Origin: Roseimaritima sp.
GTDB taxonomy: Bacteria; Planctomycetota; Planctomycetia; Pirellulales; Pirellulaceae
Direction of reading: 5' to 3'
Length of the DNA: 11,302 bases
Assembly (NCBI GenBank): GCA_007124075.1
Contig: SLFV01000209.1
Coordinates: 1 to 11,302, forward strand
Shown here piece by piece: positions 1-8,635 of the stretch. The translations under genes and the position numbers were made by a program. The stretch's first letter is position 1, and each line of letters opens with the position of its first letter. The notes beneath the pieces were generated by a model. That model had not been told where the DNA came from, made no database searches, and worked only from the letters and a program-made list of their open reading frames with translations.

Positions 1-407
1 AAGAGAGGGTCCGCAGCCGCACCGTTGACTTCAACCTTGCTGAACATGGGGAAGGTCACCGCATACTTGGTCGAGCAGAATTCTTTGATGTCGCTTTCGC
101 TGCCCGGTTCCTGCCGACCAAACTGATTGCACGGAAAACCTAATACCACCAAACCTTGGTCTTTGTACTTCTCGTAAATCGCTTGCAGATCTGCGTATTG
201 CGGCGTTGCACCACAGCGACTGGCGACATTGACCACCACCACCACCTTACCGCTGTACTCCGCCAAATTGACCTCGGCTCCGTCGATCGACGGAACTTTG
301 AAATTCAAATCGCTACTCTTGGACTCATCCGCGTTCACGTTGGCTCCAAACAAACTAGAAATGAAAAAAGATCCGCACAGCAACAGCCCGGAGAAAGGAC
401 GCTTCAT
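1..407 (-). CDS. glutathione peroxidase, exported (3' end outside window)
   Basis: This gene runs off the left edge; 135 codons from the ATG at 407 are visible. It encodes a thioredoxin-fold peroxidase that reduces hydrogen peroxide or lipid peroxides with thiols (glutathione or thioredoxin). The family signature around the peroxidatic residue is clear: NVASRCGATPQY at residues 60-71, with Cys65 in place of selenocysteine. The second family block, LGFPCNQFGRQEPGS, is at 89-103 with conserved Gln95. The Trp/Asn block of the catalytic tetrad lies beyond the window. Residues 1-26 look like a signal peptide (Lys/Arg start, hydrophobic core, cleavage near NVNA-DE), so the enzyme probably acts in the periplasm or a comparable compartment, unlike most bacterial homologues, which are cytoplasmic. 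GAGG lies 9 nt before the ATG, supporting this start. It is divergent from aspS. Family assignment is confident; the physiological reductant is unknown. Confidence 0.93.
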   Translation of the reverse strand, partial: MKRPFSGLLLCGSFFISSLFGANVNADESKSSDLNFKVPSIDGAEVNLAEYSGKVVVVVNVASRCGATPQYADLQAIYEKYKDQGLVVLGFPCNQFGRQEPGSESDIKEFCSTKYAVTFPMFSKVEVNGAAADPL

Positions 408-460
408 TATTTTAAACCTCGAATCAGTGGATGGAAGGAAGGGGCAAAACGATCCCACTT

Positions 461-469
461 AATATAGCA
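461..469 (-). promoter_or_regulatory. candidate extended -10 promoter for the glutathione peroxidase gene
   Basis: On the minus strand the segment reads TGCTATATT: a TATATT hexamer preceded by the TGn extension typical of extended -10 sigma70 promoters. No convincing -35 hexamer is found 16-18 nt upstream, which fits an extended -10 promoter but leaves the call weak. It would give a 5' leader of roughly 45 nt before the ATG at 407. It sits in the 202-nt divergent gap between the peroxidase gene and aspS. Confidence 0.4.
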
Positions 470-609
470 GAACCGTCCAGGCGCGGTTGAACGCTCAAAA
501 TTCTTGGCTTGGTTCGCGCCGTGCCCCCGATCAGTACAATGCAGCCCGGTTTCGCCCCAATTACGTTATTCGTTGTTGTTTTCTTCGTTTCCGATGGGAT
601 CTCCAATCC

Positions 610-2376
610 GTGTTACGCTCGCACACTTGCGGTCAGCTTCGCAGCCAGGACATTGGCAAATCCGTCACGCTTTGTGGCTGGGTGGAAAATAATCGAGACC
701 ATGGCGGTTCGGTGTTTATCGATTTGCGCGACCGCTATGGATTGACTCAGATCGTGATCGGTCCTCCGGAAGCCGAAAGTTCGCTGATCGACGCCGCCGG
801 TCGTGTCAGTTCGGAGTCGGTCATCCTGGTCCGTGGCAAGGTCGCGCCGCGTTTGGTGGGTAAGGTTAACGAGAAATTGCAAACGGGCGAAATCGAGGTT
901 CGTTGCGAACATATGGAGGTGCTCAATCCGTGTCCTACGCCTCCGTTTACTCCGTCGCAGCCCGAACTGCCTGGCGAAGACCTGCGACTGAAGTATCGGT
1001 TTCTCGACCTCCGGCGTCCTGCGATGCTGCAGGCTATGGAACTGCGCAGCAAAATCATCAAGATCATGCGCGATTACTTCGCCCATCATGACTTCATCGA
1101 TGTGGAAACCCCCATCCTGGGACGCAGCACGCCGGAGGGAGCCCGGGACTATCTGGTGCCCAGCCGAGTCCACGGGGGTAAATTTTACGCCCTGCCGCAA
1201 TCCCCCCAGCTTTACAAGCAGATTCTGATGGTGGCGGGTTTCGATCGCTACGTGCAGGTTGCAAAGTGTTTTCGTGACGAGGATTTGCGAGCCGATCGGC
1301 AGCCGGAATTCACACAACTGGACATGGAAATGTCGTTTGTCGATCAGGACGATGTGATCGGAATGATCGACGGGTTGGTGCAGCGAACAGTCAAGGAGGT
1401 CAAGGGGATGGAGCTGCCTCTGCCGTTGCCCCGAATGACGTACCAGGAGGCGATGAGCCGTTTCGGTACCGATGCACCCGATCTGCGTTTCGCCATGGAG
1501 ATCGTGGACATCAGCCAGATTGCGGCGGAGGTCGATTTTCGTGTGTTTCGGGATGCGGTCGACAAGGGTGGATTCGTCCGCGGACTGAATGTAAAAGGCA
1601 AAGCGTCTGACTTTTCTCGTCGGCGAATCGATGAGTTAACGGATTACGTCAAACAAAACTTTGCCGCTAAGGGATTGGCGTGGTTTCGGGTCGAGCAAGA
1701 TGGTGCGCTGTGGTCGCCAACCAGCAAAAATTTCACCGACGTGGAATTGCGGGAAATCGGCCAAGCAATGCAGGCGGAACCGGGGGATTTGGTCATGTTC
1801 CTGGCCGATTCGTGGGAGGTGACCTGCAAGGGGTTGGCGGGATTGCGAAAGCGGTTGGGGGCGGAACTAAACTTGTATTCCGAGGATGCGATGAGCTATT
1901 CCTGGGTGACGCAATTTCCGATGTTTGAATTCGACGCCGAAGAAAATCGCTGGATCGCAATGCACCATCCCTTTACCGCCCCACTGGCAGAGGATTTGGA
2001 GAAGTTAAAAAGCGATCCGGGGTCATGCCGCGCGCAAGCCTACGACTTGGTGATCAACGGCAGTGAAGCGGGAGGCGGAACGATCCGGATTCACGACGGC
2101 CAAACGCAGCAACAAGTATTCGAACTGTTGGGGATTGACCAACAAACCGCTCGCGACCGCTTTGGTTTCCTGCTGGATGCCCTGAAATACGGGGCACCAC
2201 CGCATGGGGGTATTGCGTTGGGGATCGATCGCTGGGTGATGTTGTTTGCGGGTCTGGAGAATATCCGCGAAGTGATCGCATTTCCCAAGACTCAAAAAGC
2301 AAGCGATCTTATGACAGAAGCTCCCGGCGAGGTCGACGCGAAACAACTCAGGGAATTGCATCTGCGGGCGTTTTAA
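610..2376 (+). CDS. aspS: aspartyl-tRNA synthetase, bacterial type
   Basis: The product (588 aa; E. coli AspRS is 590) charges tRNA-Asp with aspartate in the cytoplasm. The N-terminal OB-fold anticodon-binding domain (about 1-110) begins LRSHTCGQLR, as in other bacterial AspRS. This sets the GTG at 610 as start; the reading frame is open back to a TTG at 487, but that extension resembles nothing in the family. A weak GGGA lies about 10 nt upstream. Class II motif 2 is FRDEDLRADRQPEFTQLD at 221-238, and motif 3 contains GGIALGIDR at 533-541. The bacterial GAD insertion domain occupies the middle, recognisable at FVRGLNVKG. His31 in RDHGG is the residue linked in Pseudomonas-type enzymes to also charging tRNA-Asn. 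If so, the cell would need GatCAB to convert Asp-tRNA-Asn. The gene is divergent from the peroxidase gene and convergent with the glycosylase-like gene. Confidence 0.97.
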   Translation: MLRSHTCGQLRSQDIGKSVTLCGWVENNRDHGGSVFIDLRDRYGLTQIVIGPPEAESSLIDAAGRVSSESVILVRGKVAPRLVGKVNEKLQTGEIEVRCEHMEVLNPCPTPPFTPSQPELPGEDLRLKYRFLDLRRPAMLQAMELRSKIIKIMRDYFAHHDFIDVETPILGRSTPEGARDYLVPSRVHGGKFYALPQSPQLYKQILMVAGFDRYVQVAKCFRDEDLRADRQPEFTQLDMEMSFVDQDDVIGMIDGLVQRTVKEVKGMELPLPLPRMTYQEAMSRFGTDAPDLRFAMEIVDISQIAAEVDFRVFRDAVDKGGFVRGLNVKGKASDFSRRRIDELTDYVKQNFAAKGLAWFRVEQDGALWSPTSKNFTDVELREIGQAMQAEPGDLVMFLADSWEVTCKGLAGLRKRLGAELNLYSEDAMSYSWVTQFPMFEFDAEENRWIAMHHPFTAPLAEDLEKLKSDPGSCRAQAYDLVINGSEAGGGTIRIHDGQTQQQVFELLGIDQQTARDRFGFLLDALKYGAPPHGGIALGIDRWVMLFAGLENIREVIAFPKTQKASDLMTEAPGEVDAKQLRELHLRAF

Positions 2377-2416
2377 TGGGCTGTTAACGATGAATATCGG
2401 GGTAATCGGATGCGCG

Positions 2417-2452
2417 GGAATTCCACTCGCTCAGGGGATTCCTGCGAATTCC
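2417..2452. repeat. nested inverted repeat between convergent genes, possible bidirectional terminator
   Basis: GGAATTC at 2417-2423 can pair with GAATTCC at 2446-2452, and inside this CAGG (2432-2435) can pair with CCTG (2441-2444). Because the arms are themselves palindromic, GAATTCCACT also occurs twice as a direct repeat (2418-2427 and 2446-2455, 28-nt period). It lies 40 nt past the aspS stop and 85 nt past the glycosylase-like stop (reading minus). It has no T-tract, so a terminator role is inferred from position only. The rest of 2377-2537 holds only a weak 5-bp hairpin (2524-2536) and no gene. Confidence 0.4.
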
Positions 2453-2537
2453 ACTTTGGACTAACCCGTATTCTTAGCTGCCCCAGGCCACCAGGTAAAT
2501 GTTTGTAGCATTCGAAAACCGGCCGCGAAAATCGCGA

Positions 2538-3620
2538 TCAACGAGGCTTGCGCTTCGTAATTCCCTTGCCTGAAGCAGACGCTTTGACTGGCGTTCGCTT
2601 CTTGACCGAGTCAGCCGCTTTTTTGTCGGTCGACTTCTTGGTTGCTGATTTCTTTTTGGTGCCCTGCGCTGGCGCTGCCTTCTTCGGGGCAGATTTTTTT
2701 GTCGAGGATTTCGCAGCGTTTGCACCCGAAGCGGTTTTTTTCGCTGTTTTCTTCCCCGGAGTCTTCGCATCTGCCGCGTTGCCGGTCGCCGATTTACTTT
2801 CTTTGCGTTTCGATCCCGAATCCTGGTGGGACGGATCCGGTACGGCTAAGGATTCGCGTTTGGGTTTCGCTGCTTTGCGGCCCGCCGTCTTTCGCTTTGG
2901 CGGCTCTGACGGTGACCCACCAGCGGGTGTCGCCTTGTCTGCGTCGGCTCCGGCCAACAAACGCAAGCCTTGCTTGTTGACCGAGGAAATGACGGCATGG
3001 ACCGCCTTATCCGTCGGATCGGCCATCAACGCCGAACCGGCTTGCTGCAATAACGCACCAAAATCGATCCCTTTGCTCTTGGGGATTGCACGCTCTAATC
3101 CAGGGGTCCGCTTTGCGGCTAATTCCCGCTGGTCAATGATTCCACAAACGTACAACAAACGCAGGCCCCCAGCATCGATCGGGATTGAATGACCACCCAA
3201 GGAATGCTGCGTCACATAGGCTAAAACAAAGGGAGTGATCCCAGGCAGGGCCATCAATTGCTCGACAGCTTTCCCAAGGTTCAGCTTCTTAAGTTCTTCC
3301 AGGTCAAAAGAATAATGGGCTTCGAAAGCCGACTGTAAACAACGTTTCAAACGCGAGGCAGCTACGGAGGGTGACGGCAAACTGGTTAACACCTCCGCAA
3401 TTTCGGCGATCGTAGTGACGCGTACTTCGTTCCAGTCGAAATATTGCTGTTCCAGCTTTGCAATCCCCTCGTCGGCCAGTTCCGCGGGGGCCCCCTCCAG
3501 CAGGCAAGCGTACAGCAGGTTTTCCATCAACGACCTGCCAGAATTTGGGGCGACTTTGTACTGCTTTTTTAACGCGTTGTACAGTTTGCTGATAAGTGCC
3601 GATCGAGTCGTTGCGGTCAT
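2538..3620 (-). CDS. HhH-GPD DNA-glycosylase-like protein with histone-H1-like Lys/Ala-rich tail
   Basis: The 360-aa protein has two parts. Residues 30-220 resemble the helix-hairpin-helix DNA glycosylase fold of endonuclease III. The HhH segment LPGIT starts at 125, and a conserved Asp (Asp149, in IPIDAGG) sits exactly where the catalytic Asp138 of E. coli Nth falls relative to the hairpin. The position equivalent to the Nth lyase lysine (Lys120) is Phe131, and there is no iron-sulfur cysteine cluster. It is therefore either a monofunctional glycosylase or a DNA-binding relative with no lyase activity. Residues 241-360 are low complexity: 31 of 120 are Lys, with many Ala, Ser, Thr and Pro, in KKxA/TKKS-type runs like eukaryotic H1 tails or bacterial HU/H1-like proteins, suggesting nonspecific DNA binding. 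It is the last gene of the minus-strand block, 94 nt after rbfA. The ATG at 3620 has no clear Shine-Dalgarno. Substrate is unknown. Confidence 0.75.
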   Translation of the reverse strand: MTATTRSALISKLYNALKKQYKVAPNSGRSLMENLLYACLLEGAPAELADEGIAKLEQQYFDWNEVRVTTIAEIAEVLTSLPSPSVAASRLKRCLQSAFEAHYSFDLEELKKLNLGKAVEQLMALPGITPFVLAYVTQHSLGGHSIPIDAGGLRLLYVCGIIDQRELAAKRTPGLERAIPKSKGIDFGALLQQAGSALMADPTDKAVHAVISSVNKQGLRLLAGADADKATPAGGSPSEPPKRKTAGRKAAKPKRESLAVPDPSHQDSGSKRKESKSATGNAADAKTPGKKTAKKTASGANAAKSSTKKSAPKKAAPAQGTKKKSATKKSTDKKAADSVKKRTPVKASASGKGITKRKPR

Positions 3621-3714
3621 CGCGCTTGTTGAGCCTAAATTACAAAAGAAATTTGATCTCCAACGTGGCCAGAACTGTCTGTCCTAATCCCACCACGCTG
3701 GCGACGAATCAGAT

Positions 3715-4152
3715 TTATGTTTCCCGACCAGGATCGTCGACCGCAGGGGACGCATCGGTGCGGGTATCGGGGTTTGCCTGGTCCTCCGCAACGGACGCGT
3801 TCGCCTCGCGTTCCCGTCGGATCTGCGCCAAAAGCTCACCGACTTCCATCGCGCTCCGAGTGCCTTTGCTAATTTCGAAACGCAAGCGGGGGATGTAACG
3901 CGAATCAATTCGCTCGGCAATCTTGGATTGCAGATATCCGGCGGCACTTTCAAGTCCGCGAAGTGAAAGTCGCTCCTGTTTCTCATCACCACGCACGCTG
4001 ACAGCGACTTTGGCTTCGCGCATGTCGGCCGATACCTTCACGCCGACGACGGTCACATCGCGAACCCGAGGATCCAACAGGTCGGTCAAAATTGCACGGG
4101 CCACAACTTCACGAATGGCCTCGGCGGCTTTCAGCAAACGACGGCTAGTCAC
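3715..4152 (-). CDS. rbfA: 30S ribosome-binding factor RbfA
   Basis: RbfA binds the immature 30S subunit near 16S rRNA helix 1 and promotes late maturation and cold adaptation. The start is taken as GTG at 4152 because family members begin with a short SRR-type sequence leading into helix 1; here it reads MTSRRLLKAAEAIREVVARAI. A longer open frame reaches back to 4209, but it would overlap the infB stop and adds residues not seen in the family. Conserved blocks are LLDPRVRDVTVVGVKVS (25-41), LRGLESAAGYLQ (64-75) and the IPRLRFEISKG region (87-97), all parts of the single KH-like domain. The protein is 145 aa; the last 25 or so residues (Asp/Ala/Pro/Thr-rich) are an extra disordered tail. The start lies 37 nt after the infB stop, which indicates co-transcription with infB and nusA. 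Confidence 0.94.
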   Translation of the reverse strand: MTSRRLLKAAEAIREVVARAILTDLLDPRVRDVTVVGVKVSADMREAKVAVSVRGDEKQERLSLRGLESAAGYLQSKIAERIDSRYIPRLRFEISKGTRSAMEVGELLAQIRREREANASVAEDQANPDTRTDASPAVDDPGRET

Positions 4153-4189
4153 AAGAATTATCGCTACCAAATGAGAAGATAAAGACCGA

Positions 4190-7108
4190 TCAGTCCAAAG
4201 TCCTAGCAATTTCTTCGATCTTGTAGGCCTCTAACACGTCATCAGGCTTGACATCGTTAAATCCAGAAAGCTTCACTCCACACTCCAGCCCACGCGCCAC
4301 CTCCTTGACGTCCTCCTTGATTCGCCGCAAGGCGTCCAAAGGATACTCGCCAACAATGCGGCCGTCACGGGTTACACGGATGCGACAACCACGCTGGATC
4401 GACCCCTGGATCACATAGCAACCCGCCACCGTGCCCACACGACTGATCTGGAACGTCTGCTTGACCAGGGCACGCCCCAGTTCCACAACTCGCTGCTCCG
4501 GACGTAGACGCCCTTCGATCATCGCTTTCAGTTCATCGGCCAGTTTGTAGATCACGCTGTAACGGCGAATCTCAATCCCGCGTTCATCGGCCAGCGAACG
4601 TGCCGCCTCGTCGGGCGTGACGTTAAACGCCAGGATGACCGCGTCCGAAGCGGAAGCCAGCGTGACGTCGGCCAGCGTGACCCCGCCAACGCTACGTTGC
4701 AATACACGCAATTCAACCTCGGGATGATCCAGTTTGCTGATTTCCTTTTCAATCGCTTCCAACGAACCCCGCACATCGGACCGAATGATCAGGTTCAGCC
4801 GCGTCCTTTCCTCCTGCGCCCCCAGGCGTCCCTGCTCCAGTAGTTCCTGGAAGTGTTCGAACGAGACCTTGGTCGTGGAGCCCGCAAGCGATTCGGTACG
4901 CGAACCATGCGACCGCGATTCAGCGATCTCGCGGGCCTGCGTGATGTCATCCAAAACATAAAACCGATCGCCTGCGCCAGGGGGAGCGCTCAGGCCCATC
5001 ACGTTGACCGGCATGCTGGGCCCGGCCGACTGGACCGGACGCCCGGTCAAGGTCTCCGCAAGCGCCCGGACCCGCCCGTATGCGCTACCGCACACCACGA
5101 CATCGCCCACATTCAAGGTACCGTTTTGCACCACCAACTTGGCCATCACGCCGCGATCGCCTAGCTGTTCCGATTCGATGCAAACCCCAAGGGCCTTGCG
5201 GTCCGGGTTGGCGCGATACTCGTGCAGTTCCGCTACCGTCAGTAACGTGTCCAATAATTCGTCCATCCCCATGCCGGTGACAGCGCTGGTCCGAACAACC
5301 TCCACATCCCCCCCCCATTCGCTAGGGGTCAGTTGGTGCTCGGTCAGTTGAGTCATCACGCGCATCGGATCCGTGCCCTCGAGGTCCGATTTATTCAAAG
5401 CCACCACGATCGGAACGCCCGCTGCCTTGATGTGACTGATCGCTTCTTCCGTCTGTGGCATGATGCCGTCGTCGGCGGCCACAACCAAGACCGCAATATC
5501 GGTCACATTGGCACCGCGAGCCCGCATTTCCGTGAACGCTTCGTGGCCGGGGGTGTCGACAAATGTTACCTGCCGATCGTCCTTTTCCACGGTATACGCG
5601 CGGATGTGCTGCGTAATCCCCCCTGCCTCACGACTGACGACATTCATGCCCATCAGATAATCCAGCAAGCTGGTCTTGCCGTGGTCGACATGCCCTAGGA
5701 AGGTCACAATCGGGGGCCGCGTCACTAAACTGGCTTCTTCGTCTTGCGTGCTTTCTATCGAAGAAATCAATTCGTCTTCTAGGCTCTCCTGAGCCTTCAG
5801 TTGTAGATCAAGATCCAGTTCCGCTGCCAACAGTTCAGCGGTCTCGTGGTCAATCGTCGCATTGATGTTGACCATCGTGCCCATGCTCATCAAGTACTTC
5901 AGAACTTGAGCAACCGGGACTCCCGCGGCGGCACAGAAATCACGGACCGAACAAGGTAATTCAAGAATGGCGGCCTCCTTCCGCGGGGCGGCCGTATTAA
6001 TGCCCTTGCGCCGTCGCATCGGTGTTGATCGCATTGGACGGCGCCGTGTAGGCACCGCACGCCCAACCAGGGGCTCCGCTTCGACCTCATCAGGCTTCAA
6101 GCGACGGCCGCGACCGCGATCAGGTCGTGCACCGGCCATGCCAGCGGACCGACGCTTTTCAGCAGCTTCGTCTGAATCGAAATCGCGACCCTTCCGATCT
6201 TTGGCCTTTTCCGCGAATTCGGTCAACCCACCGGCGCGGACCTTGGATTTTTTATTTTCATTTTCCAGCAAGACCGCTTGGTCAATTCCGGCGGCATCTC
6301 CTTGACGATGCCCCGCGATCGCGTCCTTTGTGAATCGAATCTCGGGCTTCTGCGCCGGAGGCTCGGCGGCGGAACTCTTAGGCTGCGCAGGCTTGTTGTC
6401 GGGCAAGGCGGCTAAATTGACTTTGATCGACGGATCGCGCCGTCGGGTCGGTCGGCTGGCCTTCCCCTCGCTGCCCCCTTCTCGCTCCGCACGGTTGCCT
6501 CGGCCGATCACGCGGACCTTGCCACCACTGGAAGGCATAAAGCTGTCGCGACGCGAAGAGGAAAGCGGCCCTTGGCCACGTTCCGGCACAGCCGCCGAGG
6601 ACGCAGGGGGAGGCTGCGGTTCCGCCGCGGTGTCAGATGCCTTCAAAACCTCTGATTCTTTTGCCTTCGCCACCTCTGGCTCTGCCGCCGTGGCGGGCTC
6701 CTCTGGCGTGGGGGGCGTGACCGAAGCGGAACGCTTCTCGTTCGATTGCGAAGCTTCCGCCGGTTCCGGTTCACCCGCCTTCTCCGCCTTCAGTTTACTG
6801 GACAACGGGGCGGAGGGACGCCGACCGATCACGCGCCGAGCCGTCGCCCGTTCGTCTGCGGGCGTCTCCTCGCGAATCGGGGCCAGGGGTGTCTGTGGGG
6901 CAGCAGCGGTTGCGGCAGCGGGAGGCCCGGAAGCTGGTTTCTTCGCGGCACCGGCAGCCAGATAATTCTTCACGCGCTGAACTTCGTCATCGTCCAGGCT
7001 CGCCAACGCGGAACCCTTACCGGTAACACCAGCTTTCGTACAGATATCTACTAACAGTTTGCTGTCTAACTTGAGTTCTTTTGCGAGCGCGTAAATGCGA
7101 ACGGGCAC
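4190..7108 (-). CDS. infB: translation initiation factor IF-2
   Basis: IF-2 is the GTPase that places fMet-tRNA on the 30S subunit and drives subunit joining. The 972-aa product starts with an IF2_N domain (1-50, [10 protein letters not shown]). A long disordered linker follows (about 55-375), rich in Pro, Ala, Glu, Lys and Arg. A second IF2_N-like domain lies at about 385-440. The GTPase domain has the P-loop GHVDHGKT at 472-479, then GGITQHI, DTPGHE and NKSD, followed by the beta-barrel domains and the C-terminal tRNA-binding domain ([15 protein letters not shown], then [14 protein letters not shown]). The start is a GTG at 7108 with AGGA about 10 nt upstream. All GTP-binding motifs are intact. 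It lies 140 nt after the nusA stop. That gap shows no gene, only a possible 6-bp hairpin and no ylxR or L7Ae-type gene of the kind found there in Firmicutes. Confidence 0.98.
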   Translation of the reverse strand: MPVRIYALAKELKLDSKLLVDICTKAGVTGKGSALASLDDDEVQRVKNYLAAGAAKKPASGPPAAATAAAPQTPLAPIREETPADERATARRVIGRRPSAPLSSKLKAEKAGEPEPAEASQSNEKRSASVTPPTPEEPATAAEPEVAKAKESEVLKASDTAAEPQPPPASSAAVPERGQGPLSSSRRDSFMPSSGGKVRVIGRGNRAEREGGSEGKASRPTRRRDPSIKVNLAALPDNKPAQPKSSAAEPPAQKPEIRFTKDAIAGHRQGDAAGIDQAVLLENENKKSKVRAGGLTEFAEKAKDRKGRDFDSDEAAEKRRSAGMAGARPDRGRGRRLKPDEVEAEPLVGRAVPTRRRPMRSTPMRRRKGINTAAPRKEAAILELPCSVRDFCAAAGVPVAQVLKYLMSMGTMVNINATIDHETAELLAAELDLDLQLKAQESLEDELISSIESTQDEEASLVTRPPIVTFLGHVDHGKTSLLDYLMGMNVVSREAGGITQHIRAYTVEKDDRQVTFVDTPGHEAFTEMRARGANVTDIAVLVVAADDGIMPQTEEAISHIKAAGVPIVVALNKSDLEGTDPMRVMTQLTEHQLTPSEWGGDVEVVRTSAVTGMGMDELLDTLLTVAELHEYRANPDRKALGVCIESEQLGDRGVMAKLVVQNGTLNVGDVVVCGSAYGRVRALAETLTGRPVQSAGPSMPVNVMGLSAPPGAGDRFYVLDDITQAREIAESRSHGSRTESLAGSTTKVSFEHFQELLEQGRLGAQEERTRLNLIIRSDVRGSLEAIEKEISKLDHPEVELRVLQRSVGGVTLADVTLASASDAVILAFNVTPDEAARSLADERGIEIRRYSVIYKLADELKAMIEGRLRPEQRVVELGRALVKQTFQISRVGTVAGCYVIQGSIQRGCRIRVTRDGRIVGEYPLDALRRIKEDVKEVARGLECGVKLSGFNDVKPDDVLEAYKIEEIARTLD

Positions 7109-7248
7109 GGGGCGGGAATCCTGTGGAATCGTATACGGTCATTGCGGTGACGCTGTCGAAGGCCATCGCAATAGGAAGGTTGGTTAAATCACATCTTTTC
7201 CTCCATCCGCAAGCCGCCCATTCAGGCGACTGCACGGCTGCACCAGGG

Positions 7249-8553
7249 CTAGGTTGGCGTGGCTCCGCTACCTTCCCCAGGTACAATCGGGGTTGAACTG
7301 TCATCGGTTGGCGAATCCGCCGGTTGCGCAGGCGTTCCGCCTTCGCTGTCCATCTCACTAGCAGCATTAGCTTCACGACGCTGACGGCGCTGTTCCGCCG
7401 CAGCCTGTTCCGCCTGCTCTGCCTTCTCCTCGGCCTGCTGCACAATTCGGTCAACGACCTCCTCGCTCAGTCCGCTCATTTCCATCAATGCATCGGGTTC
7501 GATGACCGAAAGGTCATCATACGATAAATATCCTTGTTCCACCAATGCCCCTGCCAAATCTTCCGAAACGCCTTCCAGTTCGCTGAAACAGGAAACGGCT
7601 CGATCGATCTGCTCCTCCAGTTCACTGCCGGTCATGATTTCGATATCCCAGCCGCACAATTTGCTGGCCAACCGCACGTTCTGGCCTCGTCGTCCGATGG
7701 CCAATGACAATTGGTCCTCCTGGACCAAAACAATCGCACGGCCAATCATGTCGCACAACAACACCTGCTCCACGACGGCGGGCTGTAATGCGTTGGGGAC
7801 CAGAACCATGGGGTCGTCGCTAAAGCGAATCACGTCGATGTGTTCGCCAGCTAATTCGTCCCGAACCGCTTTAATGCGACTGCCACGGAATCCGACGCAA
7901 ACCGCAATCGGATCAATCTGATTGTCGCTCGTGAACACGGCGACCTTGCTGCGGTACCCCGGTTCACGACTGACCGACTTGATTTCAATGATTCCATCGG
8001 ACAGTTCTGGAATTTCCTGCTCAAACAAACGCTGCACCAACTGCGGGCGAATCCGACTTAACACAACCCGAACGCGATTGCCAGTTGCACGAACCTCAAA
8101 CACAACCGCTCGGATTCGTTCGTTCGCGTGCAGGGATTCGCCGGGGATCTGCTCGCTGCGCGGAAGAATCGCTTCCACATTGCCTAAGTTGACTGTTGCC
8201 ACGCTGCCATCGGTGCGGCCAATCGTGCCACTGACCAACTGCCCCAGTTGCTCGCGGTACTCTGTCATCAATGCATCGCGCTCGGCTTCTTTCAGCTTCT
8301 GAATGATGACTTGCTTTGCCGTCTGAGCACCGATCCGTCCGATCTGGTCATCGCCCAGCATTTCTCCATCCAGGACGGCACTGGCCTGACCCGTGCTGCG
8401 GTCCAAACGAATTTGCAAATCAGCTTCTTCCCCATACTGCCGCTTGGCGGCAGTTTGTAACGCAGCCTCGATCGCGGAAAACACGATCTCTTTATCGATG
8501 TTTTTCTCGCGATGAAGCGAATCGACATAACGCAAAATGTCTTGGGGATTCAT
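7249..8553 (-). CDS. nusA: transcription termination/antitermination factor NusA
   Basis: NusA binds RNA polymerase and nascent RNA, promotes pausing and hairpin-dependent termination, and takes part in rRNA antitermination. The 434-aa product has the N-terminal polymerase-binding domain (1-105, opening NPQDILRYVDSLHREKNID). An S1 domain follows (about 107-170). KH1 has its GFRG loop at 221-224, and KH2 has IGRRGQNVRLA at 286-296. A C-terminal helix-hairpin-helix-like segment (about 326-374, LEGVSEDLAGALVEQG) is followed by a charged coiled-coil stretch (EEKAEQAEQAAAEQ) and a Ser/Thr/Asp/Pro tail. It lacks the paired acidic repeats of E. coli NusA (495 aa). The ATG at 8553 has no clear Shine-Dalgarno. 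It is the first gene of the operon; rimP, which usually precedes nusA, is absent here. An intrinsic terminator 26 nt upstream suggests attenuation. Confidence 0.97.
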   Translation of the reverse strand: MNPQDILRYVDSLHREKNIDKEIVFSAIEAALQTAAKRQYGEEADLQIRLDRSTGQASAVLDGEMLGDDQIGRIGAQTAKQVIIQKLKEAERDALMTEYREQLGQLVSGTIGRTDGSVATVNLGNVEAILPRSEQIPGESLHANERIRAVVFEVRATGNRVRVVLSRIRPQLVQRLFEQEIPELSDGIIEIKSVSREPGYRSKVAVFTSDNQIDPIAVCVGFRGSRIKAVRDELAGEHIDVIRFSDDPMVLVPNALQPAVVEQVLLCDMIGRAIVLVQEDQLSLAIGRRGQNVRLASKLCGWDIEIMTGSELEEQIDRAVSCFSELEGVSEDLAGALVEQGYLSYDDLSVIEPDALMEMSGLSEEVVDRIVQQAEEKAEQAEQAAAEQRRQRREANAASEMDSEGGTPAQPADSPTDDSSTPIVPGEGSGATPT

Positions 8554-8579
8554 GCAAATTCAGAAAGTTGCCGACGATT

Positions 8580-8609
8580 AAAAAAAACAGCCCGGGGGGG
8601 AACCCAGGC
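8580..8609 (-). terminator. intrinsic terminator (probable attenuator) in the nusA leader
   Basis: On the minus strand GCCTGGG (8609-8603) pairs with CCCGGGC (8596-8590): seven base pairs with one G-U, loop TTCCCC. TG and then eight consecutive T (8587-8580) follow. This is a textbook Rho-independent terminator. The T-tract ends only 26 nt before the nusA ATG, leaving no room for a promoter downstream. The only good promoter lies upstream (8636-8664), so transcripts for nusA must read through this hairpin. It could alternatively act simply as the terminator of the upstream ketoacyl-synthase-like gene, but its place after a promoter argues for a regulatory role. Confidence 0.8.
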
Positions 8610-8635
8610 ACATAACGCGACCTATCGTTTGCATG

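Noticed and set aside
535..540. TACAAT as a -10 element for aspS
   Set aside because: The hexamer is good and lies 70 nt before the start, but the nearest TTG-like -35 (509-514) is 20 nt away, so I could not support it as a promoter.
487..609. N-terminal extension of AspRS from a TTG start at 487
   Set aside because: The 41 extra residues look like no AspRS sequence, whereas the GTG at 610 gives the standard family N-terminus and length.
2524..2536. CGCGA/TCGCG hairpin just past the glycosylase-like stop as its terminator
   Set aside because: Only five base pairs and no T-tract on either strand.
2548..3192. A 214-codon plus-strand open frame opposite the glycosylase-like gene
   Set aside because: Its Phe-rich composition is simply the reverse complement of the Lys-rich tail codons on the minus strand.
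4153..4209. Longer RbfA starting at 4209
   Set aside because: It would overlap the infB stop and adds 19 residues not seen in the family; the GTG at 4152 fits the conserved SRR start.
6330..6965. A 211-codon plus-strand open frame opposite the infB linker
   Set aside because: It lies entirely antisense to the low-complexity IF-2 linker; its Gly/Ala/Ser-rich composition is a mirror of that GC-rich coding strand.
7109..7248. A small gene (such as ylxR) between nusA and infB
   Set aside because: At 140 nt the gap is too short and its frames carry early stops; nothing resembles a YlxR or L7Ae protein.
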